This document shows, piece by piece, positions 34,367 through 41,751 of a stretch of 43,546 nt of DNA. Origin of the DNA: Bacillota bacterium. GTDB lineage: Bacteria > Sysuimicrobiota > Sysuimicrobiia > Sysuimicrobiales > Segetimicrobiaceae. Under the pieces are notes generated by a model. That model made no database searches. It worked only from the letters and a program-made list of their open reading frames with translations, and was not told where the DNA came from. Numbering within the stretch: the first letter of the stretch is position 1; each line of letters starts with the position of its first letter. The stretch spans positions 1 through 43,546 of the forward strand of contig JAJPJJ010000043.1 in the NCBI GenBank assembly GCA_021324295.1. The letters run 5' to 3'. The translations under genes were made by a program, and so were the position numbers.

Positions 34367-34412
34367 TTGCTATCAAAGTTGCAATCCGTGATATAATACG
34401 AACGTAAGTTCG
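34367..34412 (+). promoter_or_regulatory. Extended -10 promoter with LexA-like operator
   Basis: TG-A-TATAAT (34389-34397) is an extended -10. A weak -35-like TTGCTA lies at 34367-34372 (19-bp spacer). Immediately downstream, CGAACGTAAGTTCG (34399-34412) is a perfect CGAAC-N4-GTTCG palindrome. It is close to the Gram-positive LexA/DinR box (CGAACRNRYGTTCG, one central mismatch) and covers the expected transcription start. It precedes the first zinc-protein ATG by about 65 nt. LexA control is inferred from the motif and its placement only. Confidence 0.65.
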
Positions 34413-34476
34413 GTATTACATCTTGTCCCAGGCCGGCGTCCACCGCCCCGGTCGGCAAGGAGAGGGATCCAGGGCC

Positions 34477-34758
34477 ATGTCGGTTCGCACCCATCCAGGA
34501 CCGCACACCCGGCGAGGGGAGGCAGGCGCCGGCACATCCGGACGTCCTCGGACCCGCCGCCGCCCGGCGCGCGTGCGCCGGAGCGAAGGTGTGCTCTGCC
34601 GTCTCTGCGACGCGCCGGTCCTGCCGCCCGACGAGCCGTACGCCTCCCCGTTCGGGCCGATCTGCGCCCTGTGTTTGGAGGACATCGTCCCCGACCCCGA
34701 GTCCGAGTCACCGGCGGACTGTGCCCCGGAGCCCGGTATTCCAGAGGAGGTCGCGTGA
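34477..34758 (+). CDS. Small cysteine-rich putative zinc-binding protein
   Basis: A 93-aa protein: an Arg/Thr-rich, strongly basic N-terminal third (about 1-33), then a CxxC...CxxC zinc-ribbon-like module (GVLCRLCDAPVLPPDEP, then GPICALCLEDI) and an acidic tail (PDPESESPADCAPEPG). ATG 34477 has AAGGAGAGG somewhat far upstream. It is first of four small genes behind the LexA-like promoter and shares its stop with the next start. No family recognised; a nucleic-acid-binding accessory protein is possible. Confidence 0.65.
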   Translation: MSVRTHPGPHTRRGEAGAGTSGRPRTRRRPARVRRSEGVLCRLCDAPVLPPDEPYASPFGPICALCLEDIVPDPESESPADCAPEPGIPEEVA

Positions 34759-35273
34759 TGGCGGTGGTCGCTCTCAAGGTCCACTGCGCGCTGTGCGGCG
34801 GCAGCATGGCCAAGGCAGTCCCGGTGCCCGTGGAGAGCATCGAGGAGTTCGGCAGCCTCCCGGATGAGGAGAAGGATCGGTACTTCGCGCAGGTCGGGCA
34901 GTACCTGGCGGTGGACTCGGACCACCGGCTCCCGCTGTGCGGCGCGTGCCTGGAACACGTGGCCAGGTACCCCGAGCTGACGATTCCGCCGAGCATCATG
35001 TACGTCGAGCGCAGGCGCTACTTCAGCCGGCGCGAGACGGTCTTCTCGCTGGGCGTGGCGGATGCACGCGGCCGCAACTCCTCGGCCAGGGCCGCCGCCA
35101 TCGCCTATGCCTGGCGGCTCATCCACCCCGGTCTCGCGTGGGAGAAGTGGATCTGGAGGCCGGCGCGGCCGGCCTACAGCGTGGCGCGCCTCTATCGTCC
35201 TGTGGTGGCCGCCGGTGCGCCCGTCGAGGTCCAGCGCATCTCCCTGCTCCACGGTGCGGTCTCGTGCGGGTGA
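34758..35273 (+). CDS. Cysteine-rich protein of unknown function
   Basis: A 171-aa protein with an N-terminal CALC pair (HCALCGGS, about 9-12) and a second CGAC pair (LPLCGACLEHVARYP, about 57-60), likely one zinc site. A basic region follows (YVERRRYFSRRETVF), then a helical segment with several Trp (WRLIHPGLAWEKWIWRPARPAY). The ATG follows AGAGGAGG and overlaps the previous stop; its own TGA overlaps the next GTG. Three consecutive overlaps suggest the proteins work together. No family recognised. Confidence 0.65.
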   Translation: MAVVALKVHCALCGGSMAKAVPVPVESIEEFGSLPDEEKDRYFAQVGQYLAVDSDHRLPLCGACLEHVARYPELTIPPSIMYVERRRYFSRRETVFSLGVADARGRNSSARAAAIAYAWRLIHPGLAWEKWIWRPARPAYSVARLYRPVVAAGAPVEVQRISLLHGAVSCG

Positions 35274-35614
35274 CGCTCGCCGGCCGCCGCGTCAAGGCGG
35301 CCCCTCGCGCGCCTGCGCCCACCGGCCCGACGTACAGGTGCCCGAATTGCGGGTTCACGTCACCGCTGAGCGTCCTCGAGCGGTTCGAGATGCGCGGGTG
35401 CCCGCTGTGTGGATCCCGGTGGAAGCGGCCGGTGCCCGCGGACGAGGGCGCCGCGTCGCGGACCCGGGGCGAGAGCCCCCGGCGGGTGTCGATGGAACGC
35501 ACCAGGCGCGGCCGCGCACGCCGCCGCGCTGATGCCGGTCCGGCGAGCGCCGCCCGGATCCCCGGGAAAGAACCGGTGCGGAGGCACCGCAAGGCCTCGG
35601 CCAGGTCCCGGTAG
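35270..35614 (+). CDS. Zinc-ribbon protein with basic tail
   Basis: A 114-aa protein. A compact zinc ribbon (YRCPNCGFTSPLSVLERF...GCPLCGSRW, CxxC-x17-CxxC, about residues 23-47) is followed by a long Arg-rich, disordered-looking tail that would bind nucleic acid. The GTG start overlaps the preceding TGA; a GTG at 35264 is also in frame. Third gene of the LexA-like-box operon. Function unknown. Confidence 0.55.
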   Translation: MTLAGRRVKAAPRAPAPTGPTYRCPNCGFTSPLSVLERFEMRGCPLCGSRWKRPVPADEGAASRTRGESPRRVSMERTRRGRARRRADAGPASAARIPGKEPVRRHRKASARSR

Positions 35615-35623
35615 AGGATCGTG

Positions 35624-35872
35624 ATGAAGATGATAGCGAGGCCCGCAACTCCAGACGCGGAAGCCCTGCCCGAGTACCGCCTCAGCCCCGCGGCCCCGCG
35701 CGCGGTCGAGGTGACGAAGCGGGACGGAACCCGGTACGCCGTGGTCCTCAACGCGGCCGGCGTGCCGGTCTATTGCACCTGCCTCGGGTTCCACTTCAGG
35801 GGCCGCTGCCGGCATGCCGCGATGGTGGCGGACGCCCTCGAGCACCACGACATCTCCGTGGATCTCTCGTAG
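35624..35872 (+). CDS. Small SWIM-type zinc finger protein
   Basis: An 82-aa protein with YCTCLGFHFRGRCRHAAMVADAL, matching the SWIM pattern CxC-xn-CxH (C51, C53, C62, H64), which occurs in DNA-binding or protein-binding domains of MuDR transposases, SWI2/SNF2 proteins and SOS/recombination-linked proteins. The ATG at 35624 has AGAGGA five bases upstream; GTG 35621 is a less well-spaced alternative. Last gene of the operon, 9 bp after the previous stop. Confidence 0.65.
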   Translation: MKMIARPATPDAEALPEYRLSPAAPRAVEVTKRDGTRYAVVLNAAGVPVYCTCLGFHFRGRCRHAAMVADALEHHDISVDLS

Positions 35873-36072
35873 CGCGTAGCGGCCCGCGGGGCCGAAGGCG
35901 CCTGGAGCCAGGGGACATCCAGCGCCCGCCCCCTCGGCGGAAGGATTACCTGCGCCCCCCGAGAACTGCAGCGGTCGTAGGCGGGCCGCGCGCAGCGTGC
36001 TCTCATCGCGGCCGGATCACCTGTGCTGCCGGCGGCGCAGGACGGCGCCGTCCTCAGCAGGAGGGACCTCCG

Positions 36073-36831
36073 ATGGACGCGTTCCGGCTGGACGGGAAGG
36101 TGGCGATCGTCACGGGCGCCGGGCGCGGCCTGGGCCGCGGCATCGCCGCGCGCCTCGCCCGGGCGGGCGCCGATCTCGTCGTCACCGGGCGGGTGCTCGG
36201 CGCCCTGGACGCTGTCCGCCGCGAGATCGAGGAAGCAGGCGGGCACTGTCTCGCCGTCGAGCTGGACGTCCGCGATGTCCCGGCGATCGGGCGGGCGGTG
36301 GCCGCCGCCGCCGCGGAGCTCGGCCGCATCGACATTCTCGTCAACAACGCCGGCGTCAACATCCGGAGCCCCGCGCTCGAGGTGACCGAGGAGGAGTGGG
36401 ACCAGGTCCTCGACACCAACCTCAAGGGGCTCTTCTTTTGCTCGCAGGCCGCCGCGCGGGTCATGATGCGCACCGGCGGCGGGGCCATCGTCAACCTCGC
36501 CTCCACGATGAGCGTCGTGGCGCTCGAGCACCGGGCGACGTACTGCTCCAGCAAGGGCGGCGTCGCGCTCCTGACGAAGCAGCTCGCCCTCGAGTGGGCG
36601 CCGCACCATATCCGGGTGAACGCGGTCGCCCCCACGTTCGTGGAGACGGATATGACGGTCCCGGTGCTACGCGATCCCGACGCCCGGCAGAAGGTGATCA
36701 GCCGGATCCCTCTCGGGCGGACGGTCGAGGTCGACGAAGTCGCGCGGGCGGTCCTCTTCCTGGCCTCGCCCGCTGCCTCCGCGATCACCGGGGTCGTGCT
36801 GCCGGTCGACGGCGGCTACCTGACCCAGTGA
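36073..36831 (+). CDS. Short-chain dehydrogenase/reductase (SDR)
   Basis: A 252-aa classical SDR. The NAD(P) motif is TGAGRGLGRGIA (about 15-26), with NNAG in ILVNNAGVN, the catalytic Ser in NLASTMSVV and YxxxK in TYCSSKGG. The C-terminal VVLPVDGGYLTQ is typical of 3-ketoacyl-reductase/gluconate-5-dehydrogenase-like members. The ATG follows CAGGAGGGAC. Substrate unknown. Followed 82 bp later by the truncated LLM-class gene, which may once have been in the same operon. Confidence 0.93.
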   Translation: MDAFRLDGKVAIVTGAGRGLGRGIAARLARAGADLVVTGRVLGALDAVRREIEEAGGHCLAVELDVRDVPAIGRAVAAAAAELGRIDILVNNAGVNIRSPALEVTEEEWDQVLDTNLKGLFFCSQAAARVMMRTGGGAIVNLASTMSVVALEHRATYCSSKGGVALLTKQLALEWAPHHIRVNAVAPTFVETDMTVPVLRDPDARQKVISRIPLGRTVEVDEVARAVLFLASPAASAITGVVLPVDGGYLTQ

Positions 36832-36913
36832 TGCGAGCCGGGAGCCGGCGCGACCGGCCGCACCGCATCCGCGGGCAGAGGGAGGGAGCGGCGCCGATCG
36901 GAAAGGGACCCCC

Positions 36914-37303
36914 GTGGACTACGGCGTGACGCTTCCCTGCACCGGGCCGCTCGCGGTCGCCGAGGCCATCGACGCGGTCGCGACCCGGGCGGAAGCCGTG
37001 GGGTTCACCTCGCTGTGGGTCACGGACCATGTCGCGATCCCGCTTCGCTCGGCGAGCCGCTACCCGTACAACGCGGACGGCCGGTACCCGTGGGATCCCG
37101 CCATCCCATACCTCGACGCCTTCACCGTGCTGACCTGGGCGGCCGCGTCGACCCGCCGGGTGCGCCTGGGGACATCGGTCCTGGTGCTGCCGATGCGCCA
37201 CCCGCTGGCCGTCGCGAAGACGGTGGCGACGCTGGACCACCTGTCCGGCGGGCAGGAGATCGCGGGTTCAAATCCCGTCGCTCCCGCCATCTGGAAGCCT
37301 TGA
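36914..37303 (+). pseudogene. Truncated LLM-class (luciferase-like/F420-type) oxidoreductase
   Basis: The N-terminal ~113 residues match luciferase-like monooxygenases: GVTLPCTGPLAVAEAI, FTSLWVTDHVAIP, RRVRLGTSVLVLPMRHPLAVAKTVATLDHLSGG. Family members run to about 290-340 aa and continue with a glycine-rich 'GVG' segment. Here the reading frame instead enters a tRNA 3' fragment (QEIAGSNPVAPAIWKP) and stops. The break falls at about 37250. This is best read as a gene cut by recombination at an attachment site, or a chimeric assembly junction. Confidence 0.85.
37251..37289 (+). tRNA. 3' tRNA fragment (T-arm, 3' acceptor strand, CCA), putative att scar
   Basis: GCGGG-TTCAAAT-CCCGT forms a proper T-arm with the invariant TTCAAAT loop. 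It is followed by the seven-base 3' acceptor strand CGCTCCC, the discriminator G and an encoded CCA (37287-37289). The preceding GCAGGAGATC looks like the end of an anticodon stem plus variable loop. The 5' half is missing: upstream bases are LLM coding sequence. Tyrosine-recombinase elements leave such 3' tRNA copies at one border. The amino-acid identity cannot be read. Confidence 0.75.
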
Positions 37304-37456
37304 AAGACAATGCGTTCCGGGCGTTCCCGAACGCCTGTTCCTCCTCTGCCAGCGCTGCTACTGTAGCCAAACTGTAGCCAATCGAGGCTGTTTCCGCACG
37401 GACCCCGCTGGTGGAGCGCTCCCGGCCGTGAATCGAACAGGAGCCGTTGGGGAGAG
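37290..37456. other. Junction-flanking sequence with hairpin and 11-bp direct repeat
   Basis: Right of the tRNA fragment are a perfect 7-bp hairpin (GGCGTTC-CC-GAACGCC, 37320-37335) and two adjacent copies of ACTGTAGCCAA (37360-37370 and 37371-37381). On the minus strand this stretch is open for ~50 codons (through SIGYSLATVAALAEEEQAFG), which could be the eroded 3' end of an integrase-like gene, but no integrase motif remains. The hairpin lacks a T-tract, so a terminator is not supported. Confidence 0.5.
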
Positions 37457-38839
37457 TCACCGCGGCTGCTCGCCGTGATGGGGAGGAAGGCGGTTCGCCG
37501 ACCGCGATGGCAGCGCGGCGATCGGCCGCCACTCGCGGGCCGGCGTGAGCGCGTACAGCCCGTCGGCGCGCTTCCACGTCAGCAGGACGCCGAGCAGCGC
37601 GTACGCCTCGCGCGTCCCGAGGACTGCCACGCCGTGCGCCAGCACGGCCTCGGCCAGGGCCTCCTGCGGCGACACCCGCTGTCTCTGGGCCGCGGCGGCG
37701 AGCAGGCGGCGGAGCGGCGCGGGGAGGTCGGCGCGTGCTCCTTGGTCGGGCGCGCTGGCCGCGATATCGTCGGACGACGGCGTGTCGGGATCCCGGGGGC
37801 CGTCACCTGCAGCCTCGCCGCCGCCGCGGAGTCCCAGGTCAGCCGGCGCAGACGGGCGGCCGATGCCGCCGGCCGTCTCGGCCGGAGCGGCGGCATCGGC
37901 GTGCTCGGCTTCCGGCGCGGGCAGCGCGCACGCGCCGTCGGCGTCGCCGATCTCGCCGTCCGCCGCGGCGTCGAAACGCTCGTCGGCTGCCGGCGGCAGC
38001 CCGTCTGCGGCTTCGGGTGCGCCGTCGTCGTCGGCGTCCATGGGGACCTCGGATTCGGCATCCGCCGCGGCGCGCGGAGTGTCCTCCTGTGCGCTGGCTC
38101 GGCCGAGCGCCGCGCAGGACGCGGCCGCCGCTTCGTCGGGGGCGGGCGAGACTACTTCCGGCTGCGGCTCGCCGGCTGCGAGCGAAACGCCGGCCGCCTC
38201 ATCCTCGATGTCCGGCTGACCCGGGACGCCGGTCTCTGGAGGAGGGGTCGGCTCGGCCAGCATCTCCGCCTCCATGGCGGCCGCCTCCTCGGCCGCCCGC
38301 CGCGCCTCCGCCCGCCTGGCTTCCGCGGTCTCGTGCGCCCAGGCCCACAGCGCCGCGGGATCGGCCGCGCCGTGTCGGTCCAGCACCACAAGGTCCGTGT
38401 CGCGCACCGGGACGGGCAGGGTGTCTGCGGTGCCGGCGGGGATCGTGCCGAGGGCCTCCGCGAGCTCGGCGAGGAACCGGTCCGGCGCCGGGCGATCGTC
38501 CCCCGGGGTCTCCGGGTATGGGGCCGGGAGGAGCCAGACGAGCACCGCGCCGATCGGCGCGTGCACGATCAGCTGCGGGGCGAGCTCCCGCGGGACGGGC
38601 GCGAGTGCGCGCTCGCGGTCCGCCGCGTAGGTCCACAGCGCGATGATGGCGCGGCCCTCGCCGTCCGCGATCCAGGGATCCACGGCCAGGAACCCGTCGG
38701 ATGCGGCGGCGGCGCGGATCCTGGCGAGCGGCAGCGGGCGGTCGCGGGCGAGGACGAGCTCGCCCGTCCCGGCGATGAGCCGGAGGGCCGGGGCGCGCTG
38801 GCCCAGCAGGTACAGGTACACCGCAGCCGGACCTCTCAC
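37457..38839 (-). CDS. Hypothetical protein with large acidic low-complexity middle
   Basis: A 460-aa protein from GTG 38839 (GGGAGG 7 bp upstream). Residues ~1-165 look globular (AVYLYLLGQRAPALRLIAGTGELVLARDRPLP, FLAVDPWIADGEGRAIIALWTYA, LIVHAPIGAVLVWLLPAPYP). Then comes a charged Ala/Glu/Arg helix (~170-200), about 180 residues dominated by Ala, Asp, Glu, Pro and Gly (likely disordered), and a C-terminal helical part (VSPQEALAEAVLAHGVAVLGTREAYALLGVLLTW). No family recognised. It is downstream of selB after a 366-bp gap, next to the tRNA scar, so it may be either host or island cargo. Confidence 0.6.
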   Translation of the reverse strand: MRGPAAVYLYLLGQRAPALRLIAGTGELVLARDRPLPLARIRAAAASDGFLAVDPWIADGEGRAIIALWTYAADRERALAPVPRELAPQLIVHAPIGAVLVWLLPAPYPETPGDDRPAPDRFLAELAEALGTIPAGTADTLPVPVRDTDLVVLDRHGAADPAALWAWAHETAEARRAEARRAAEEAAAMEAEMLAEPTPPPETGVPGQPDIEDEAAGVSLAAGEPQPEVVSPAPDEAAAASCAALGRASAQEDTPRAAADAESEVPMDADDDGAPEAADGLPPAADERFDAAADGEIGDADGACALPAPEAEHADAAAPAETAGGIGRPSAPADLGLRGGGEAAGDGPRDPDTPSSDDIAASAPDQGARADLPAPLRRLLAAAAQRQRVSPQEALAEAVLAHGVAVLGTREAYALLGVLLTWKRADGLYALTPAREWRPIAALPSRSANRLPPHHGEQPR

Positions 38840-39205
38840 GGACGGCCTCCCACGACGCCGACGTTGGTGATCGCCGCGCGCGGCGTCACCGCTCTGGCCG
38901 CCGCTGCAATGCGGTTGTTCGCCATCCCACGCATGCCCGCTTGTCCTTCGATGGTGTGCGGGCCCGCTCCGCGCTTTGCGCCGTCCGCTCGGCGAGCGCG
39001 GATTCGCGCGGGCGCCCCGGGCCCGATGGGCGGTGGAGGTGCGGAACCGAGACACGGGCTCCCTGGGTGCGCCGTCCGCGCCCGGCGCACGGGACGAGTG
39101 TAGGGCCAGGATACTGCTGCGGCCGGCAACCGGATGACCGCGCTCGGGCGCCGCGCTCCTGGAGCCCGCGGCTCCGCCGCTGCTCTGTCTTCGCAGCGCT
39201 GACGC
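38840..39205. other. 366-bp intergenic region 3' of selB
   Basis: Read on both strands for a selenocysteine tRNA (TCA anticodon, 8-bp acceptor), because selC often lies next to selA/selB. None was found. It contains GC-rich inverted repeats (for example GGAGCCCGCGGCTCC at about 39160-39174, which may terminate selB transcription) and no ORF that I can support. Confidence 0.45.
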
Positions 39206-41278
39206 TCACCGGCCCGGCTGCGCGGCCTGCCGCGCCGCCCCGACCTCGCGCTCGGGCGCGCCCTCGCGGTCGGGGTCGGTCCTGCGCTGGCGGATCCGGA
39301 TGGACGCGATGGAGAATGCCCGTCCTGTGCGAGACCCGAGTCCGATGGACCCCAGGTATCCCAGCAGGTCGCGCGCCGCGCTGCGCGACAGCCCGAGCCG
39401 CGCTCTGGCCTCGCTGTCGGGCACGGTGCCGAGCGCCCCGAGCTCGCGGACGAGTCCGGCGAGCACCTTGCGGTGGCAGACGAACCGGTCGGAGATCCGG
39501 ACGGCGGCGCCGTCGGCGATGAGGGCCCGCAGCGCCCGCCGGACGTCGCGCTGGGGGAGGCCGACCGTCTCCGCGAGGCCGGCGACCGGGACGACGCGCC
39601 CGGCGTCCACGTACAGCGCGCGCTCGACCCGCCGGGTGACGCCCGGGGCGACCGGGGACCCCGGGGACGGGGGCGTGACGACGAGGCTGTCGTGGACGCG
39701 CAGCCCGTAGACGTGCGCGATATCGCGCGTGAGCGTCTCCAGCACGTCGCGGTCCTGGATCGGGCTCGCGCGCCACCAGTGCTCGAGCCACAGGGACCGT
39801 CCCGGGGCCGGCAGGGCCTCGACGAGTGCCCTTCGGGCCTCGTCCAGCGCGTCCTCGTGCCAGTAGCGGCGGCGGGAGCGGACGAGCACGGCGAGCCCGT
39901 CCGGGGTGACGCCCATCCGCCGCTGGAGGTCGGCGGCCGCCCGCCCCCCAAGCCCCGCGGCGCGGGCGAACTCGCGCACGGCCTCCTGCGGGGTGGCCGC
40001 GGCGAGCGCCCTGGCCGTGTCGATCCCCGCGCGGATGCGCTGCGGCGGCGCGATGTCGAGGACCCGGACCGAGCCGATCGTGCGCTCGCCGCCCGTGGTG
40101 CGCAGGATGGCGACGTCCCCGAACGCGAGCACGAGCGGCTCGTCGCAGCGGACGAGAACCGTCGGCGCCGCGGCGGGCGTGTGCGCGCCCTGGGCGTCGA
40201 GCCGCACCACGTGGGCGCGGGCGCTCGCGGTGCCGGCCAGCAGTTCCACCGTCAGGCGCCGCCTGTCGGGCGCCCCCGGCAGCGCGGTGAGCACGGCCGT
40301 GAAGCGCCGGGTGGCGGTGAACGCTCGGGGGTCGACGAGCTGGCTGCCGGGCCGGACGTCCTTCGCCTCGATCCCGGTGAGGTTGACGGCCGGCCGCTCT
40401 CCCGCCAGCACGGGATCGGCGTCCTCGCCGTGCACCTGGAGGCCCCTTACCCGGACCCTGCGCTCCTGGGGGAGCAGGGCGAGCTCGAGCCCGGGCCGCA
40501 GGGTGCCGGACCACAGCGTGCCCGTGACGACGCAGCCGGCGCCGGGGATCACGAACGCGCGGTCCACCGGGAGCCGCACCGCCCCGTGGTGGTTCCGCGG
40601 CGTCGCGGTCTCGAGCAGGTCGTCGAGCGCCCGGCAGAGCTCGTCGAGCCCCTCGCCGCTGTGGGCGCTTGTGAAGACCGCCGGCGCCTGCGCGAAGGCC
40701 GTGTCCCGCAGCCAGGCCTGGACGCGCGCGCGGGCTTGCTCGCGCTCCTCGGGGCCCGCGAGCAGGTCGGCCTTTGTGATCGCGGCGACCCCGCGGGTGA
40801 CGCCCAAGAGCTCCAGGATCTGGACGTGCTCGCGCGTCTGCGGCATCACGCCCTCGCGGGCGTCGATGCAGAGCACGACGGCGTCAAGCCCGCAGGCGCC
40901 CGACACCATGGTGCGGACGAGGGACTCGTGTCCGGGCACGTCCACAAGGTCGCACCGCCGGCCGCTGGGGAGACGGAGCTCGGCGAAGCCGAGGACGATC
41001 GTCATGCCGCGCTCCTTCTCTTCCTTGAGCCGGTCGGGATCGGTACCGGTGAGGGCTTTGACGAGCGCCGACTTTCCGTGGTCGACGTGGCCGGCGGTGC
41101 CGACGGTGAAGGCCCGCAGCCGCAGCGCGACCTGCGGAGCCGCTGCGGCCGGCGTCGCTTTGGCGGTCGACGCTTCGCGCGGACGGCTGGTGTCGGTGCT
41201 GCCCACAGCGCCGCCGCGCCGCGATGCGCGCGGCGGCCTGCCTGTGACCTGGGCGCCGCGTTGCTGGTCGCCGGTCAC
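39206..41278 (-). CDS. selB: Selenocysteine-specific translation elongation factor SelB
   Basis: A 690-aa GTPase that brings Sec-tRNA to in-frame UGA codons marked by SECIS hairpins. GTPase motifs: G1 GTAGHVDHGKSALVKAL, switch region EEKERGMTIVLGFAEL (the KxRGMTI of SelB), G3 DVPGHESLVRTM and G4 TKAD. Domains II/III follow, then C-terminal winged-helix repeats (VTRRVERALYVDAGRVV, RRALRALIADGAAVRISDRFVCHR, ARLGLSRSAARDLLGYLGSIG) that bind the SECIS. The first ~55 residues are a low-complexity extension, so a later start is possible. GTG 41278 overlaps the TGA of the MazF-like gene. Its only visible client in this window is the gene at 10734-11438. Confidence 0.95.
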   Translation of the reverse strand: MTGDQQRGAQVTGRPPRASRRGGAVGSTDTSRPREASTAKATPAAAAPQVALRLRAFTVGTAGHVDHGKSALVKALTGTDPDRLKEEKERGMTIVLGFAELRLPSGRRCDLVDVPGHESLVRTMVSGACGLDAVVLCIDAREGVMPQTREHVQILELLGVTRGVAAITKADLLAGPEEREQARARVQAWLRDTAFAQAPAVFTSAHSGEGLDELCRALDDLLETATPRNHHGAVRLPVDRAFVIPGAGCVVTGTLWSGTLRPGLELALLPQERRVRVRGLQVHGEDADPVLAGERPAVNLTGIEAKDVRPGSQLVDPRAFTATRRFTAVLTALPGAPDRRRLTVELLAGTASARAHVVRLDAQGAHTPAAAPTVLVRCDEPLVLAFGDVAILRTTGGERTIGSVRVLDIAPPQRIRAGIDTARALAAATPQEAVREFARAAGLGGRAAADLQRRMGVTPDGLAVLVRSRRRYWHEDALDEARRALVEALPAPGRSLWLEHWWRASPIQDRDVLETLTRDIAHVYGLRVHDSLVVTPPSPGSPVAPGVTRRVERALYVDAGRVVPVAGLAETVGLPQRDVRRALRALIADGAAVRISDRFVCHRKVLAGLVRELGALGTVPDSEARARLGLSRSAARDLLGYLGSIGLGSRTGRAFSIASIRIRQRRTDPDREGAPEREVGAARQAAQPGR

Positions 41279-41751
41279 GGGATTCCGAGACACCAGCGGA
41301 GCATCTCGGCGACCTTGCGTATTGATGGCGGGCCGATGGTGCCCATGAGCCGCTCGCAGTCGGTCTGAGGAATCGTCAGGATTTGATGGCATAGGGCAAC
41401 GGTGTTCTTGCGCAGGCCCGTTTCCGTACCGGGCAGCGGGACGCTGTAATCACGCCATCGCGCTGGCGGCTGAGTCGTGAGCCGGACCACCATGGTGGTC
41501 GGTTCGAGCGCGTTTAGTGTGTCGTTCTGGACGACGAGGACGGGGAGCGCCTGGTGCGGGCGGCCGAGCGGGCGGGGGACCCGGCTGACGATGTACACCT
41601 GTCCTGTGCGAACACCGTGTGGCACGGCGGTCGTCTCCCGTTCGGCCAGGGCGATGGCATCAAACTGGCGGGCAAGGATGTCCTGGACGTCCGCCTCCGT
41701 CCATTCCGTCAGGATTTCGATGTCGTCCGTGTTCACAGCTGCCTCCGTCAC
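41275..41751 (-). CDS. MazF/PemK-like protein embedded in the selA-selB operon
   Basis: A 158-aa protein. From residue ~46 it matches the PemK/MazF fold: VRTGQVYIVSRVPRPLG, ALPVLVVQNDTLNALEPTTMVV, SVPLPGTETGLRKNTVALCHQILTIPQTDCERLMGTIGPPSIRKVAEMLRWCLG. The N-terminal ~45 residues (TEAAVNTDDIEILTEWTEADVQDILARQFDAIALAE) form an acidic helical extension not usual in MazF and could act as a fused antitoxin-like segment (speculative). The GTG overlaps the selA stop and the TGA overlaps the selB start. No separate antitoxin gene is adjacent. MazF relatives are sequence-specific mRNA endoribonucleases. Confidence 0.82.
   Translation of the reverse strand: MTEAAVNTDDIEILTEWTEADVQDILARQFDAIALAERETTAVPHGVRTGQVYIVSRVPRPLGRPHQALPVLVVQNDTLNALEPTTMVVRLTTQPPARWRDYSVPLPGTETGLRKNTVALCHQILTIPQTDCERLMGTIGPPSIRKVAEMLRWCLGIP

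Noticed and set aside
37251-37289. Selenocysteine tRNA (selC) next to selB
   Set aside because: The acceptor strand has 7 bases, not 8, and there is no anticodon arm or 5' half. selC is not supported here or in 38840-39205.
37060-37290. Minus-strand ORF starting MAGATGFEPAIS
   Set aside because: This is the known spurious translation of a reversed tRNA T-arm and 3' end; it overlaps the tRNA fragment and the LLM gene.
37320-37335. Rho-independent terminator
   Set aside because: The hairpin is perfect but is followed by no T-tract.
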